Source: DAOVXM01 sp963746255 (GTDB lineage: Bacteria > Chloroflexota > Anaerolineae > Anaerolineales > UBA4823). From it: a DNA stretch of 64,000 nucleotides. The position numbers were made by a program, and so were the translations under genes. Below, in pieces: positions 8,147 to 17,101 of the stretch. Location of the stretch: positions 186,001-250,000 of the forward strand of contig CAVVAJ010000005.1 in assembly GCA_963746255.1 (NCBI GenBank), given 5' to 3'. The notes under the pieces were generated by a model, which was not told the origin of the DNA, ran no database searches, and saw only the letters and a list, made by a program, of their open reading frames with translations. Position 1 is the stretch's first letter. Each line of letters opens with the position of its first letter.

Positions 8147-9058
8147 TTATGAGGAGGGAGTATCATCCCTTTGTGCTAATCTGGCCAGTTTAGATCTAAC
8201 CTCGCGCCATTGCACTTTGGATACCCCCAATTTTTGCCGAATCTTATCTTTCTCTAAATAGATCTGCCAATCGTTCAAGGCACATGTCCACCTGCACATA
8301 TCGAAAGAGAGGTGTTTTTCCAAACCACATTCATTACTTATATCTTCAAGAAGATACTCTAACCGTCTTTGAGACCAGGGAAACATGCGATCTGAAATCT
8401 CGTATTGCACAACATATTCCCGATACGCTGTAACCCAGCTCTCCGGAAGCTGGATATTTCGCTCTTTATAACGTTGGCTCGGGTTTGAGTAGCGGACAAA
8501 TATTTGCGGACCCTTATTAGATTCCATATCCACATGGTTTAGACTGAGCGCTAGACACTCTCCCTTTTTTATCCCTGAATTAAGCAGCAGGGAGATCAAT
8601 GTATAGTAGCGGGCATCAGGCTTTTTGGATAAGCGGTGTCGGTCGGAGGTCTCAAGAATTAACATTTGTTCTTCATCAGTTAGGACTGTCGGAAGAGGGC
8701 TAATTACAGATTTTGAGACTACTTTTTCAGCGGGGTTTACCAAGATGACGCCATTTCCGTGCAACCACCGGAAGAATGCTTTGACCGAGGTAATTCGACG
8801 CGACAAAGTTTTAGGGCTGCATGGTATTCCTCGTCCCGACTGCATCCACTCCAAGTAATTGTTGAGATCGGTTGTAGTGATATCACCAAGCCGCCGGTCA
8901 GGTGGGAGATAGGATGCTAGCAATCTCATGTCTGCTACAAATGCCTTGATCGTGTGGGGCGAGTTGTCTTGATCTTCTAAATAAATTCGCCATGCGTTAA
9001 TCGTTGGCGTTACGAGTGATTGTGATGTGATATGAGCGCTAGCAATTTCAGCGGACAT
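8147..9058 (-). CDS. Tyrosine-recombinase-like protein lacking catalytic residues
   Basis: The layout is that of a XerC/XerD-type integrase: an N-terminal SAM-like core-binding domain ('NAWRIYLEDQDNSPHTIKAFVADMR...') followed by a catalytic-fold domain. Most active-site residues are replaced. The first Arg box reads 'SGIKKGECLAL' (R to K). The HxxR box reads 'DMCRW' (H to D, R kept). The box II 'LGHS' is 'LGVS', and where the nucleophilic Tyr should lie the sequence 'VQWREVRSKL' has Arg. The beta-hairpin lysine ('YKERNIQLP') is kept. The protein is otherwise full length with an intact frame. Start ATG at 9058 follows a good site (AGGAGG). It probably binds DNA without cutting it; the function is unknown. 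Confidence 0.8.
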   Translation of the reverse strand: MSAEIASAHITSQSLVTPTINAWRIYLEDQDNSPHTIKAFVADMRLLASYLPPDRRLGDITTTDLNNYLEWMQSGRGIPCSPKTLSRRITSVKAFFRWLHGNGVILVNPAEKVVSKSVISPLPTVLTDEEQMLILETSDRHRLSKKPDARYYTLISLLLNSGIKKGECLALSLNHVDMESNKGPQIFVRYSNPSQRYKERNIQLPESWVTAYREYVVQYEISDRMFPWSQRRLEYLLEDISNECGLEKHLSFDMCRWTCALNDWQIYLEKDKIRQKLGVSKVQWREVRSKLARLAQRDDTPSS

Positions 9059-9106
9059 GGAAACCTCCTGTTTGTATATAGGCTTTCGTATAGCCAATTA
9101 CTAAAT

Positions 9107-9135
9107 AGTGTAATGGAACTACACAGATTTGTCAA
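9107..9135 (-). promoter_or_regulatory. Sigma-70-type promoter of the recombinase-like gene
   Basis: On the minus strand TTGACA (9135-9130), a 17-bp spacer and TACACT (9112-9107) form a near-consensus promoter about 50 bases upstream of the ATG at 9058. This good promoter and the strong ribosome site suggest the gene is expressed and not decaying. Confidence 0.65.
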
Positions 9136-9274
9136 TTAACTGATTGACACCTAATTGATTGCACTGACATTACAGGGTAGTAAGAATTGCTTTATAAATA
9201 TTGAAAGTCAGGTATAATTTTTTCTACAGTCGAGCAAATGAGCCGTATACAAATAATTATTTCGAGGATATATA

Positions 9275-9748
9275 ATGCGAAACTACAAGATTGCTGGGGT
9301 ACTACTTGTACTGCTTTCCATCTTAGTCTTATCGGCTTGTCAAAATGAAAGCCCGGAAACGGAGTCGATCCCCAATCAGATAACCACAGACGAATCTGCT
9401 GTTGCAGAAACAATTCCCACGACAGCGCCAGCGGAAGAGCCAACACCAATACAGAAACCCGTAAATCCAGTTAATCCAGACGAACCTTACCCGATGCCGA
9501 TAGAGATCGTTCCATATAATCCCTACCCATCCCCTGTTGCTGGCGAAGAGATCGCCTGGGAAGAGGTTAGTGTAATTATCAGCAATGGTGATGTAGTAGA
9601 AATTTTTCAGGCATACACTCTACAGGTCACCATATCCTTGACTGACGGCAAAGTACTCGTTACGACAGAACCAGAATATAATGCTATATTTCGATTGATT
9701 GAAGAATGTGGTGTTGATTGCTATGATATTCGGAAAGTAACCGAATAG
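9275..9748 (+). CDS. Small secreted lipoprotein of unknown function
   Basis: The first 20 residues form a lipoprotein signal peptide (basic 'MRNYK', a hydrophobic run, lipobox 'LSAC' with the acylated cysteine at residue 22). Residues about 25-85 are rich in Pro, Glu and Thr and look like a flexible linker. A compact region of about 70 residues follows, containing 'AWEEVSVIISNGDVVEIFQ' and ending with two Cys in 'CGVDCYDIRKV'. The C-terminal part resembles small domains seen on many Chloroflexota lipoproteins, but I do not recognise a named family. It stands alone, with a TATAAT at 9213-9218 upstream and a strong terminator downstream. Surface-anchored; role unknown. Confidence 0.75.
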   Translation: MRNYKIAGVLLVLLSILVLSACQNESPETESIPNQITTDESAVAETIPTTAPAEEPTPIQKPVNPVNPDEPYPMPIEIVPYNPYPSPVAGEEIAWEEVSVIISNGDVVEIFQAYTLQVTISLTDGKVLVTTEPEYNAIFRLIEECGVDCYDIRKVTE

Positions 9749-9777
9749 TTTCGCCGATTATGATAAAAGCCAGTGTG

Positions 9778-9811
9778 AAGGCGTGTGAAGTTGAATAACA
9801 CACGCCTTTTT
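9778..9811. terminator. Bidirectional terminator between the lipoprotein and HD-hydrolase genes
   Basis: A 10-bp stem AAGGCGTGTG (9778-9787) pairs with 9799-9808 across an 11-base loop and is followed by TTTTTC on the plus strand. It lies between two convergent genes. Confidence 0.82.
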
Positions 9812-10389
9812 CATTTAATATTTTGAGAAGGGGGGCCGGACAATCCTAATTCGTGTGCGACACCATTCATCGCTACGATGACGTTTTGGACATGTTCCCA
9901 AAGCTCTATGCCAAATTCCATCGCCCCTTGCTCAATTTCATCCCGGTCCGCACCAGCGGCAAATGACCGGTCCTTCCATTTCTTTTTTACAGATTTTACA
10001 TTTAGGTCGTACAATGACCGTGATGGTCGGACGAGAGCTACTGCGGTGACCAAACCGGTGATTTCGTCACAGGCGTATAATGCTTTCTCCATGTTGGTTT
10101 CACGTGGTATTCCTGTATGGTCAGCATGACTTAAAATCGCCCGGACGATGTTCTCTGGGACATATCGTTCACGTAGAATAGGTGCCCCGGCTTGAGGATG
10201 TCCTTCCATTGACGGGTGAATTTCCCAATCGAAATCGTGCAGTAATCCAGTGATTCCCCAGATATCATCATCTTCACTATACTTCTGGGCATAAAAACGC
10301 ATCGCCGCCTCAACAGCGTACATATGCCGAATGAGGTTCTCACTGTTCACAAATTCCTGAACGATAGCTAACGCGTCAGCTCGATACAT
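9811..10389 (-). CDS. HD-domain hydrolase
   Basis: This is a compact HD-superfamily phosphohydrolase. The metal-binding pattern is visible: H in 'LIRHMYAVE', the HD pair in 'GLLHDFDWE', a further H in 'SHADHTG' and a final D in 'ACDEITGLV'. Such single-domain proteins usually hydrolyse nucleotides or other phosphoesters; the exact substrate is unknown. The ATG at 10389 ('MYRADALAIV') is preferred over the more upstream in-frame start at 10425, since the former overlaps the preceding SanA-like gene by only 14 bases. The two are translated in the same direction and probably co-transcribed. The gene ends inside the stem region of a shared terminator. Confidence 0.85.
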   Translation of the reverse strand: MYRADALAIVQEFVNSENLIRHMYAVEAAMRFYAQKYSEDDDIWGITGLLHDFDWEIHPSMEGHPQAGAPILRERYVPENIVRAILSHADHTGIPRETNMEKALYACDEITGLVTAVALVRPSRSLYDLNVKSVKKKWKDRSFAAGADRDEIEQGAMEFGIELWEHVQNVIVAMNGVAHELGLSGPPSQNIK

Positions 10390-11071
10390 AATCCACTTTC
10401 TTTCCCGAAATCGGTTCAGATTCACCGAGTATTGGTAGCGGGCGAGAAATGTTGACCTGCCAGAACGCTACTAATGTTGCGGGGAGCTCCCGCATATTCC
10501 AGAAAAATGCCGATCCTTTCCGATACTGGCGATTGTTTGCTGGAACTCCGATCGCTTTTATCCCTAATTTATTGCAGGTGTAGAGCGCACGTGGAAGATG
10601 AAATGACTGTGTAACAAGTAATACTTCGCTAATTTGAAATATCTCGCGAGCTCGATAGCAAGTATCATAAGTCCGTTGCCCAGCATAATCCAACACAATA
10701 TCTTCTTCTGGAATCCCTAACTCGATGGCGTACGCTTGCATTGCTCCTGGTTCGTTGTAGTTCTGAAAACGGTTATCTCCACTCATCAGCAGCTTTTTTA
10801 CTTTTCCGGAAATATACAATTTCGCTGCAGTCTCGATCCGGTCTCGAAGAACCGGTGTTGGGCTCCCATCATACCAAAGACCGGCCCCAAATACGATCGC
10901 TACCTCCCGGTTTGGAGCATTCTGAACGTCTGTAACCCTCGACCATGAGTAAATACCCGTAAATAGCCTGGGAAGAATTAGTATCCCAGCAGTGATTGAT
11001 AACAGTATAGATATTGCCCACAACATTCCCTTAATTAGCTTTTTTAGCATAAAGGGCGATTTTACCATCAT
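10376..11071 (-). CDS. SanA/YdcF-like membrane protein (DUF218 fold)
   Basis: An N-terminal membrane anchor (residues about 15-37) precedes a DUF218 domain. The domain hallmarks are present: 'AIVFGAGLWYDGSPTPVLRDRIETAAKLY', 'LLMSGDN', 'EPGAMQAYAIELGIPEEDIVLDYAGQRTYDTC' and 'LLVTQSFHLPRALYTC'. SanA of Escherichia coli affects envelope permeability (vancomycin exclusion at high temperature); the biochemical reaction of the family is still poorly defined. Two adjacent ATG codons at 11071 and 11068 could both serve. It precedes and overlaps the HD-hydrolase gene. A role in the cell envelope fits the membrane anchor but is inferred from the family. Confidence 0.85.
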   Translation of the reverse strand: MMVKSPFMLKKLIKGMLWAISILLSITAGILILPRLFTGIYSWSRVTDVQNAPNREVAIVFGAGLWYDGSPTPVLRDRIETAAKLYISGKVKKLLMSGDNRFQNYNEPGAMQAYAIELGIPEEDIVLDYAGQRTYDTCYRAREIFQISEVLLVTQSFHLPRALYTCNKLGIKAIGVPANNRQYRKGSAFFWNMRELPATLVAFWQVNISRPLPILGESEPISGKKVDYVSS

Positions 11072-11287
11072 AATCTTCTAACTACTCGCGATCCGGATTG
11101 TTGAATTTAACCAAGATAACTCTCCGGTATGCTTATCATTGGTAGTAGGATTCTACTATTTCTCAAAATTCTCTGAAGGAGATAGTTTGGCCGATTCAAT
11201 TTGTTATCCTGTGGTTTTTTGCACGGGCAAATAATCCACGGAATTGAATACTGCTCACCAATTGAAATAAAGACGAATTATGCCCTC

Positions 11288-11322
11288 TTGCCTTTGATAT
11301 TCCCAGAGGTTAAAATGCCACT
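11288..11322 (+). promoter_or_regulatory. Promoter of folC, predicted leaderless transcript
   Basis: TTGCCT (11288-11293), a 17-bp spacer and TAAAAT (11311-11316) form a good promoter. The GTG start codon at 11323 follows after just 6 bases, exactly where transcription should begin. There is no ribosome site. The same geometry is seen at mutS. Confidence 0.65.
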
Positions 11323-12696
11323 GTGACTCTACAAGTAGATGATTACCAAAAAACGCTAGATTATATCTACAGCTTCGTGGATTACAGTAAAACGCGCATG
11401 GATAAATTTCCACCTGAAGCTTTCACGCTGGAAAATATGCGTGCATTCGTCACTGCGCTAGATAATCCTCAAGATAAATACCCTACGATCCACGTGGCTG
11501 GCACAAAAGGGAAAGGCTCAGTAGCTGCTTTTTGTAGTAGTGGGTTGCATGCAGCTGGATACCAGGTTGGATTGTACACTTCGCCTCATTTACATGATTT
11601 TACGGAACGAATACAGGTTAATGGTTCTCCAATCTCACAATTCGACTTGGTTAGTCTAGTCGAAGAAATTAAGACAACAATTTCCAAAATTCCTGGACTT
11701 ACTACATTTGAAATCACGAGCGGTTTGGCATTTTTGCATTTTGCCAGGGTCGGTGTAGATATCGCAGTTATTGAAGTGGGACTCGGAGGGCGATTGGATG
11801 CAACGAATGTAATAACACCAGTCGTTTCGGTGATCACTTCAATTTCTTTCGATCATACATACGTTTTGGGGGATTCGCTAACGGAAATTGCTAGAGAAAA
11901 ATCCGGTATTATAAAACCTGGAGTACCAGTGGTTACATCTCAGCTAACCGATGAAGCAGCGAGTGAAATTCAACGTAATACGGCGATAAAGAATGCCCCA
12001 CTGATCCAGGTGGGTAAGGACTATAAGTACCAGCGAATTGCCACAAATCTTGCTGGACAAACACTAAAGATTTGGAAGAACCTTGATGGAAATTCTGCTC
12101 TTCAGGAAAAATTTGATAACGATCAAGTGATAGTATCTATCCCATTATTGGGTGATCATCAAATGGAGAATGCGGCGACAGCTTATGCTGCATTACAGAT
12201 CGTTGGTCAATATGCCGTACCGGTTGATGTATCAGCCATTAAAAAAGGATTTGCTGAAATCAAATGGCCAGCGCGATTTGAGATTTTGCAGCAAAAACCA
12301 GCTGTAATTATCGATGCAGCACATAATCGGGATTCTATTGAGAAACTAGTAAAAACAGTATCTGCATATTTTCCTGATTGTAGAGTTGTATTAGTTTTCG
12401 GCGCATCAGAAGATAAAGATATTAGGAGTATGTTGTCGGAGCTAATGCCATTAGTAACGAAGATCTATGCAACTAAATCCTATCATCCCAGAGCCATGGA
12501 TCCAGAAATAATCGCCACAGTTGCCCAGGAATTCAAGGTATCGGTGGCGATATTTAACGATGTTGGCAGCGCCACCCAAGACGCATTAGAGAAGTTAGAT
12601 GATGAAGAAGTGCTATTAATTACGGGAAGTGTATTTATTGCTGCAGGAGGGCGTGAAGCCTGGCAGGAGAGTAATGGTTTCAAGATTGGTTTATAG
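11323..12696 (+). CDS. folC: Bifunctional folylpolyglutamate synthase/dihydrofolate synthase
   Basis: FolC adds glutamate to dihydropteroate and then extends the polyglutamate tail of folates, using ATP. The P-loop 'GTKGKGS' (residues 60-66) and 'GLYTSPHLHDFTERIQVNG' are family signatures. So are 'FEITSGLAFLHFARVGVDIAVIEVGLGGRLDATNV', 'SFDHTYVLGDSLTEIAREKSGIIK' and the C-terminal 'IIDAAHN'. Length (457 residues) is normal for the Mur-ligase superfamily. The start is GTG; the ATG 8 bases upstream is out of frame and closes at once. A promoter ends 6 bases before the GTG, predicting a leaderless mRNA. lon follows 27 bases downstream, so the two genes are likely an operon. Confidence 0.95.
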   Translation: MTLQVDDYQKTLDYIYSFVDYSKTRMDKFPPEAFTLENMRAFVTALDNPQDKYPTIHVAGTKGKGSVAAFCSSGLHAAGYQVGLYTSPHLHDFTERIQVNGSPISQFDLVSLVEEIKTTISKIPGLTTFEITSGLAFLHFARVGVDIAVIEVGLGGRLDATNVITPVVSVITSISFDHTYVLGDSLTEIAREKSGIIKPGVPVVTSQLTDEAASEIQRNTAIKNAPLIQVGKDYKYQRIATNLAGQTLKIWKNLDGNSALQEKFDNDQVIVSIPLLGDHQMENAATAYAALQIVGQYAVPVDVSAIKKGFAEIKWPARFEILQQKPAVIIDAAHNRDSIEKLVKTVSAYFPDCRVVLVFGASEDKDIRSMLSELMPLVTKIYATKSYHPRAMDPEIIATVAQEFKVSVAIFNDVGSATQDALEKLDDEEVLLITGSVFIAAGGREAWQESNGFKIGL

Positions 12697-12723
12697 GGTT
12701 TCGCAGATTGATTGGAGCCGTGC

Positions 12724-15195
12724 ATGAGGCATAATGATTGGTATTTGCGTGATGACGATGATGATTTCGGGGAGACATTACATCGTCGTACAGAAGAGTT
12801 ATATAAAATCCCTGATACGACTCCGAATGACGAGGGCTTGATTATCTGCCCTGTTCTTCCATTACGCGATGTAGTGATATTCCCTCATATGGTGTCACCA
12901 ATTTTCATCGGTCGGGAAGTTTCCGTGCTCGCCGTTGAGAAAGCGCAACAACAGAACCAAACGATCATCGCGTTAATACAGCGAGACCCAGATCAGGATG
13001 AACCTGGACAAGATGACCTGCTCCCGATCGGGGTCGAAGTTGCAGTCGGTCGAATGTTGAATATGCCTGATGGTTCAAGCTCAGCTCTAGTTCAGGGGAG
13101 GCGTAGAATCGAGATAGTTGAGTTTCTAAAGACATCACCCTATTTTGCAGCCAAGGCAAAACCGTTCTATGAAATCAGCGATGTTGACCAGAAAATGGAT
13201 GCAACTATGCGGACTACCTTGGAGCTGTTCCAGAAATGTGTTCAATTGGATCGTAGCCTACCAGATGAAGCATATCTGTATGCCCTAAACATTGATAACC
13301 CAAGCTGGCTGGCCGATATGATCGTAACGGCGATATCGCCGCCAGTTTCAGAACGAATAACCTTTCTTGAGACCATTGATCCATTAGATCGATTGGAAAA
13401 CGTCGTTGCGTTATTGGCTCGGGAAGCAGATGTGTTAGAACTAGAGGACAAAATCCACAGCCGCGCCCAAAATGAGGTCGATCGCACTCAACGGGAGTTC
13501 TACTTGCGAGAACAAATGAAGGCGATCCAAACAGAACTTGGGGAGGGGGATATCTGGTCGCGAGAAATCCTTGAATTCCGCACACGAGTAGAATCTGCCT
13601 CTTTGCCTGAAGAAATCCAAGTCCGCGCTATCAAGGAAGTTGATCGGCTCGCCCAAATGCCGCCTATGTCTCCAGAGGTGGGGATCATTAGAACGTATAT
13701 TGAATGGATTTTGGAGCTACCTTGGTCTCAGCGTTCTGAGGATAATCTGGATGTCAAGCATGCTGCTGAGGTGCTTGAGCGAGATCATTATGGGCTGCCC
13801 AGAGCCAAGGAACGTATATTGGAATATATTGCTGTACGGGGACTTAAACCCAAACGTTCTCGCCAACCCATATTATGTTTTATCGGACCGCCTGGAACTG
13901 GAAAGACATCACTCGGGCAATCGATTGCCAATGCCCTTGGGCGAAAGTTCGTGCGCTTGTCACTTGGGGGAGTCCGTGATGAGGCTGAAATAAGAGGCCA
14001 TCGGCGAACATATATTGGTGCGTTACCTGGAAGAATCCTGCAAACGATGCGCCGGGCAGAAACCCAAAACCCATTGTTCATGCTGGATGAAGTTGATAAG
14101 CTGGGTCAGGATTTTCGCGGGGACCCTGCAGCGGCGCTGCTCGAAGTATTAGATCTTGAGCAAAATCATGCCTTTTCAGATCACTACCTGGAACTACCAT
14201 ATGATTTATCCAATGTCATGTTTATCACCACTGCAAATACTACATCCACAATTCCAGCGGCGTTACTTGACCGAATGGAGATAATCGAATTCCCGGGATA
14301 TATCGAGGAAGAGAAAATTGAGATTGCGAGTAGGTTCTTAATACCAAGGCAGATTGAAGAAAATGGTTTAGATGTGGATGAAGTCCACTTTACGATACCG
14401 GCTTTGCAGCGAGTCATCCGTGAGTATGCGTACGAAGCAGGAGTAAGGAATCTTGAAAGGGAAATTGGGAAGGTACTGAGAAAGATTGCACGATTAAAAT
14501 CTGAAAAGCGGCGCTTTCCAAAAAGGATTGGTGCGGCTGAGGTAGAACGATTTCTTGGGCCGCCGCAGTTTTTCAATCTTGAAGCAGAGCGAGAGAATGA
14601 GATTGGCGTTGCTACAGCTATTGCTTGGACAGAATACGGCGGTGAGATTATGCCAGTTGAAGTTCTCCTAATGGAGGGGAAGGGGAATTTACAAATCACA
14701 GGGCAGATTGGAAATGTAATGCAGGAATCTGCCCAGGCTGCCTTGTCTTATCTAAAGTCCCGCTCAGATGACTTGAAAATTGATTCTGGTATTTATGAGC
14801 AGGTCGATATTCATATTCATATACCTGAAGGTGCGATCCCAAAAGACGGACCGAGTGCTGGAATAACTATCGCAACCTCACTTGCATCAGCGTTTACTGA
14901 CCGTCCTGTGAATCGCGAAGTTGGTATGACCGGAGAAATTACTCTCCGGGGTAGAGTCTTACCGGTTGGTGGGGTCCGGGAGAAGGTGCTTGCTGCCCAT
15001 CGCGCCGGATTGAAGAAGGTAATTCTTCCGAAGAAGAATATGAAAGACTTAATTGATATTCCCCAAAAAGCTCGCAACCGGATTGAAGTAATTCCAGTCG
15101 AACACTTAGATGAAGTACTGCAAGTAGCATTAATACCCACAGATCGCGAATTAAAAGCTGGAAAATCAAACCATAAGAAAAAGGGGGTAAAGTAA
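12724..15195 (+). CDS. lon: ATP-dependent protease Lon
   Basis: Lon unfolds and degrades damaged or regulatory proteins in the cytoplasm as a ring of identical subunits. The N-terminal substrate-binding domain begins at about residue 40 ('CPVLPLRDVVIFPHMVSPIFIGRE'). The AAA+ module has Walker A 'GPPGTGKT' (388-395), Walker B 'LFMLDEVDK' and arginine-finger region 'PAALLDRMEIIEF'. The protease domain has catalytic S711 ('PKDGPSAG') and K754 ('GVREKVLAAHRAG'). The ATG at 12724 is preferred over the TTG at 12712, because a GGAG sits 6 bases before it. It is a complete 823-residue LonA. It lies right behind folC; no heat-shock operator (CIRCE) or terminator was recognised. Confidence 0.97.
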   Translation: MRHNDWYLRDDDDDFGETLHRRTEELYKIPDTTPNDEGLIICPVLPLRDVVIFPHMVSPIFIGREVSVLAVEKAQQQNQTIIALIQRDPDQDEPGQDDLLPIGVEVAVGRMLNMPDGSSSALVQGRRRIEIVEFLKTSPYFAAKAKPFYEISDVDQKMDATMRTTLELFQKCVQLDRSLPDEAYLYALNIDNPSWLADMIVTAISPPVSERITFLETIDPLDRLENVVALLAREADVLELEDKIHSRAQNEVDRTQREFYLREQMKAIQTELGEGDIWSREILEFRTRVESASLPEEIQVRAIKEVDRLAQMPPMSPEVGIIRTYIEWILELPWSQRSEDNLDVKHAAEVLERDHYGLPRAKERILEYIAVRGLKPKRSRQPILCFIGPPGTGKTSLGQSIANALGRKFVRLSLGGVRDEAEIRGHRRTYIGALPGRILQTMRRAETQNPLFMLDEVDKLGQDFRGDPAAALLEVLDLEQNHAFSDHYLELPYDLSNVMFITTANTTSTIPAALLDRMEIIEFPGYIEEEKIEIASRFLIPRQIEENGLDVDEVHFTIPALQRVIREYAYEAGVRNLEREIGKVLRKIARLKSEKRRFPKRIGAAEVERFLGPPQFFNLEAERENEIGVATAIAWTEYGGEIMPVEVLLMEGKGNLQITGQIGNVMQESAQAALSYLKSRSDDLKIDSGIYEQVDIHIHIPEGAIPKDGPSAGITIATSLASAFTDRPVNREVGMTGEITLRGRVLPVGGVREKVLAAHRAGLKKVILPKKNMKDLIDIPQKARNRIEVIPVEHLDEVLQVALIPTDRELKAGKSNHKKKGVK

Positions 15196-15325
15196 GGTCG
15201 AGATAACGTATTATTTTTCGAGAAATGATATCCCCAGTGATCCGAATCTAGTTGGGGCATCAGGGTTCGATTCAGATTTGCTTAGGATTTTGTGAATTGA
15301 TCTCTGCGAGCAAACTAGAATCAAA

Positions 15326-15895
15326 CTATATGCCGGTGACGAATTCAAAGTCTGGGGGATAATTTGGTTTGACTGCAATATATGACGGTAAAGTCAGCTT
15401 CTTCCATAGCGGAAACGGTCCAATATGCATGGTGCGAGCAACCCAGAGAGAGATCACAGTACCATGTGAGAACACCAGCGCTGAGTATGCTGGGTTTCTT
15501 TTTGATTGTATTTCATCAATTACTTCCTTAAAGCGGGTGAAAGCTTGGTCAGCTGTCTCCTCGCCGAAGATAATTTTGTCAGGAAATTCAAAAAACTCCT
15601 TTACGTGAGCTTCAAATTTGATCTGATTCTGATACTTATATGACTCTCTGTAGTGTTCATTAAGGCGCCAGTCTGTGATGATTTGGTCTTTCGTATAGTT
15701 GGATGTTGATAGCTGTGCAGTCTCAAACGCTTTAGGTTCCTCACTGGAGTAGATTTTTGCTGGAAAATATTTTGAAAGATATTTTCTGAGAGCTTTGCAT
15801 TTATCCCGACCTTCCTCTGATAAGTGCCAAGCGGAGGCCGGTAAGCGCTCGTCAATCGCGGGCATTGCATGTTTTATAAGAACCAGGGAATTCAC
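15326..15895 (-). CDS. Histidine phosphatase superfamily protein (SixA/phosphoglycerate-mutase fold)
   Basis: The fold is that of the histidine (branch 1) phosphatases. The catalytic histidine lies in 'LVLIKHAMP', the second histidine in 'VFSHGTVISL', the acid residue in 'WRLNEHYRES', and the family segment 'YSSEEPKAFETAQ' is present. Two phosphate-binding arginines are changed to lysine: the RHG motif is 'KHA', and the 'RAxxTA' motif is 'KAFETA'. Charge is kept, so activity may remain but altered. The start codon is GTG at 15895. Substrate unknown; in other bacteria such proteins act on phospho-histidine or small phosphate esters. It follows mltG by 22 bases on the same strand and is probably the last gene of that operon, converging on lon. 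Confidence 0.83.
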   Translation of the reverse strand: MNSLVLIKHAMPAIDERLPASAWHLSEEGRDKCKALRKYLSKYFPAKIYSSEEPKAFETAQLSTSNYTKDQIITDWRLNEHYRESYKYQNQIKFEAHVKEFFEFPDKIIFGEETADQAFTRFKEVIDEIQSKRNPAYSALVFSHGTVISLWVARTMHIGPFPLWKKLTLPSYIAVKPNYPPDFEFVTGI

Positions 15896-15917
15896 AAATT
15901 CTTACCCGTCCCGAATT

Positions 15918-17057
15918 TTATGGACATGAATTTGCCTTGTGCTCTTCAAATGTCTCTGCGAAAACATGGTTTCCAAACTCATCGCACGCAGCCCGGAAAT
16001 ATAAGTAGGGAGAATCCTCTGGGAAAGCCACAGCCTGTAAAGCATTTTGACTCGGATTGGATATGGGACCCGGAGGGAATCCTAGGTTTAGATAAGTGTT
16101 ATAGGGGGAGTTGATCTGCAGGTCGATAAGACTCAAAGGTGATTTCCACCAAGTATTTTGATTTTCATCATATCCTTGTGCATATTGAACAGTTGGATCC
16201 GCATCTAATTTGATTCCAGCGGAATGACGATTGATGTAGACAGAAGCTATCAAAGGCATTTCTGAATCGTTAATGGCTTCTTTTTCGACTATGGAAGCTA
16301 ATATAAGCGCCTGAAATGGAGATAGCATTTGCCTGTTATAAGCCTGCAGAATGTCGGGCGTTAGTCGTGATTCAAATGTAGAAAGCAATTGATGCAGAAG
16401 TTGGTCTATGGGAATGTTCCGAGGAACTGTATGGATCCCAGTAGGCATTAGACCCTCCATTGTGGAATCCTCAGGAAGATATGGAGAGAAAGTATATCCT
16501 TCTGGTTTTATATTTGTCGCCGCTAGGAATTCTTCCGGTGAAATCTCTACACCTGAGGTTGGGAGCGATTGAGCGATTTCTTCTAACCGCCATCCAGGCA
16601 ATATCGATAGATCCACATGACTGGGTGTGGAATCTTGAAGGGCGGAAGCAATTTCTAGGGCGGTCATCCCCGCGTTCATATTGTACATTCCTGCTTGAAT
16701 GGTCCGATCAAACCCGCGGAAGATCAGATAATCTCGGAAGATATTTGCATCTGATATCAGGCCTTGCCCCTCAAGTTTATGAGTTATTGAATTGACATCG
16801 TCTCCATATTCGATGGTAACTACTTGGTATGGGGCGGTTTCAACAACTGGTTGAGTAATAGATTGCTGGTGATACAAAAGTCTTATGGCAAGCATAGTTT
16901 TATCAAGTCTGCTCAAACTCTCATCGGCTGGTCCGAGCACTTGCATGGCTCTTTGGGTTGGATCAATAATCCATATTGTCAATACGAAAACAGCAATACA
17001 GGTTAAGAAGATAATCGAAAAAGTAAATAAATTGGAAAAGCATGACCTATTGTTCAT
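15918..17057 (-). CDS. mltG: Endolytic murein transglycosylase MltG
   Basis: MltG cuts nascent peptidoglycan strands and is thought to set glycan chain length. A membrane anchor spans residues 13-31. The LysM-like and YceG domains follow, with 'SILPGWRLEEIAQSL' and the catalytic glutamate E258 in 'LASIVEKEA', then 'YINRHSAGIKLDADPTVQYAQG' and 'SPYNTYLNLGFPPGPISNPSQNAL'. The usual 'EGYLFPDTY' segment is altered to 'EGLMPTG'. Length (379 residues) is typical. It sits directly downstream of ruvX (44 bases), the order often seen in bacteria (ruvX-mltG). The presence of MltG shows that this organism makes peptidoglycan. Confidence 0.93.
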   Translation of the reverse strand: MNNRSCFSNLFTFSIIFLTCIAVFVLTIWIIDPTQRAMQVLGPADESLSRLDKTMLAIRLLYHQQSITQPVVETAPYQVVTIEYGDDVNSITHKLEGQGLISDANIFRDYLIFRGFDRTIQAGMYNMNAGMTALEIASALQDSTPSHVDLSILPGWRLEEIAQSLPTSGVEISPEEFLAATNIKPEGYTFSPYLPEDSTMEGLMPTGIHTVPRNIPIDQLLHQLLSTFESRLTPDILQAYNRQMLSPFQALILASIVEKEAINDSEMPLIASVYINRHSAGIKLDADPTVQYAQGYDENQNTWWKSPLSLIDLQINSPYNTYLNLGFPPGPISNPSQNALQAVAFPEDSPYLYFRAACDEFGNHVFAETFEEHKANSCP

Positions 17058-17101
17058 ATCTGAGAAATTCAGTATAAGCTTGTGAGCCTGTATGCAAATT
17101 A

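Noticed and set aside
13214..14081. Several antisense frames inside lon
   Set aside because: They are shadows of a well-conserved coding sequence, with no start signals or homology.
15255..15280. TTCGATTC stretch resembling a tRNA T-loop
   Set aside because: No acceptor, D or anticodon arms can be folded around it.
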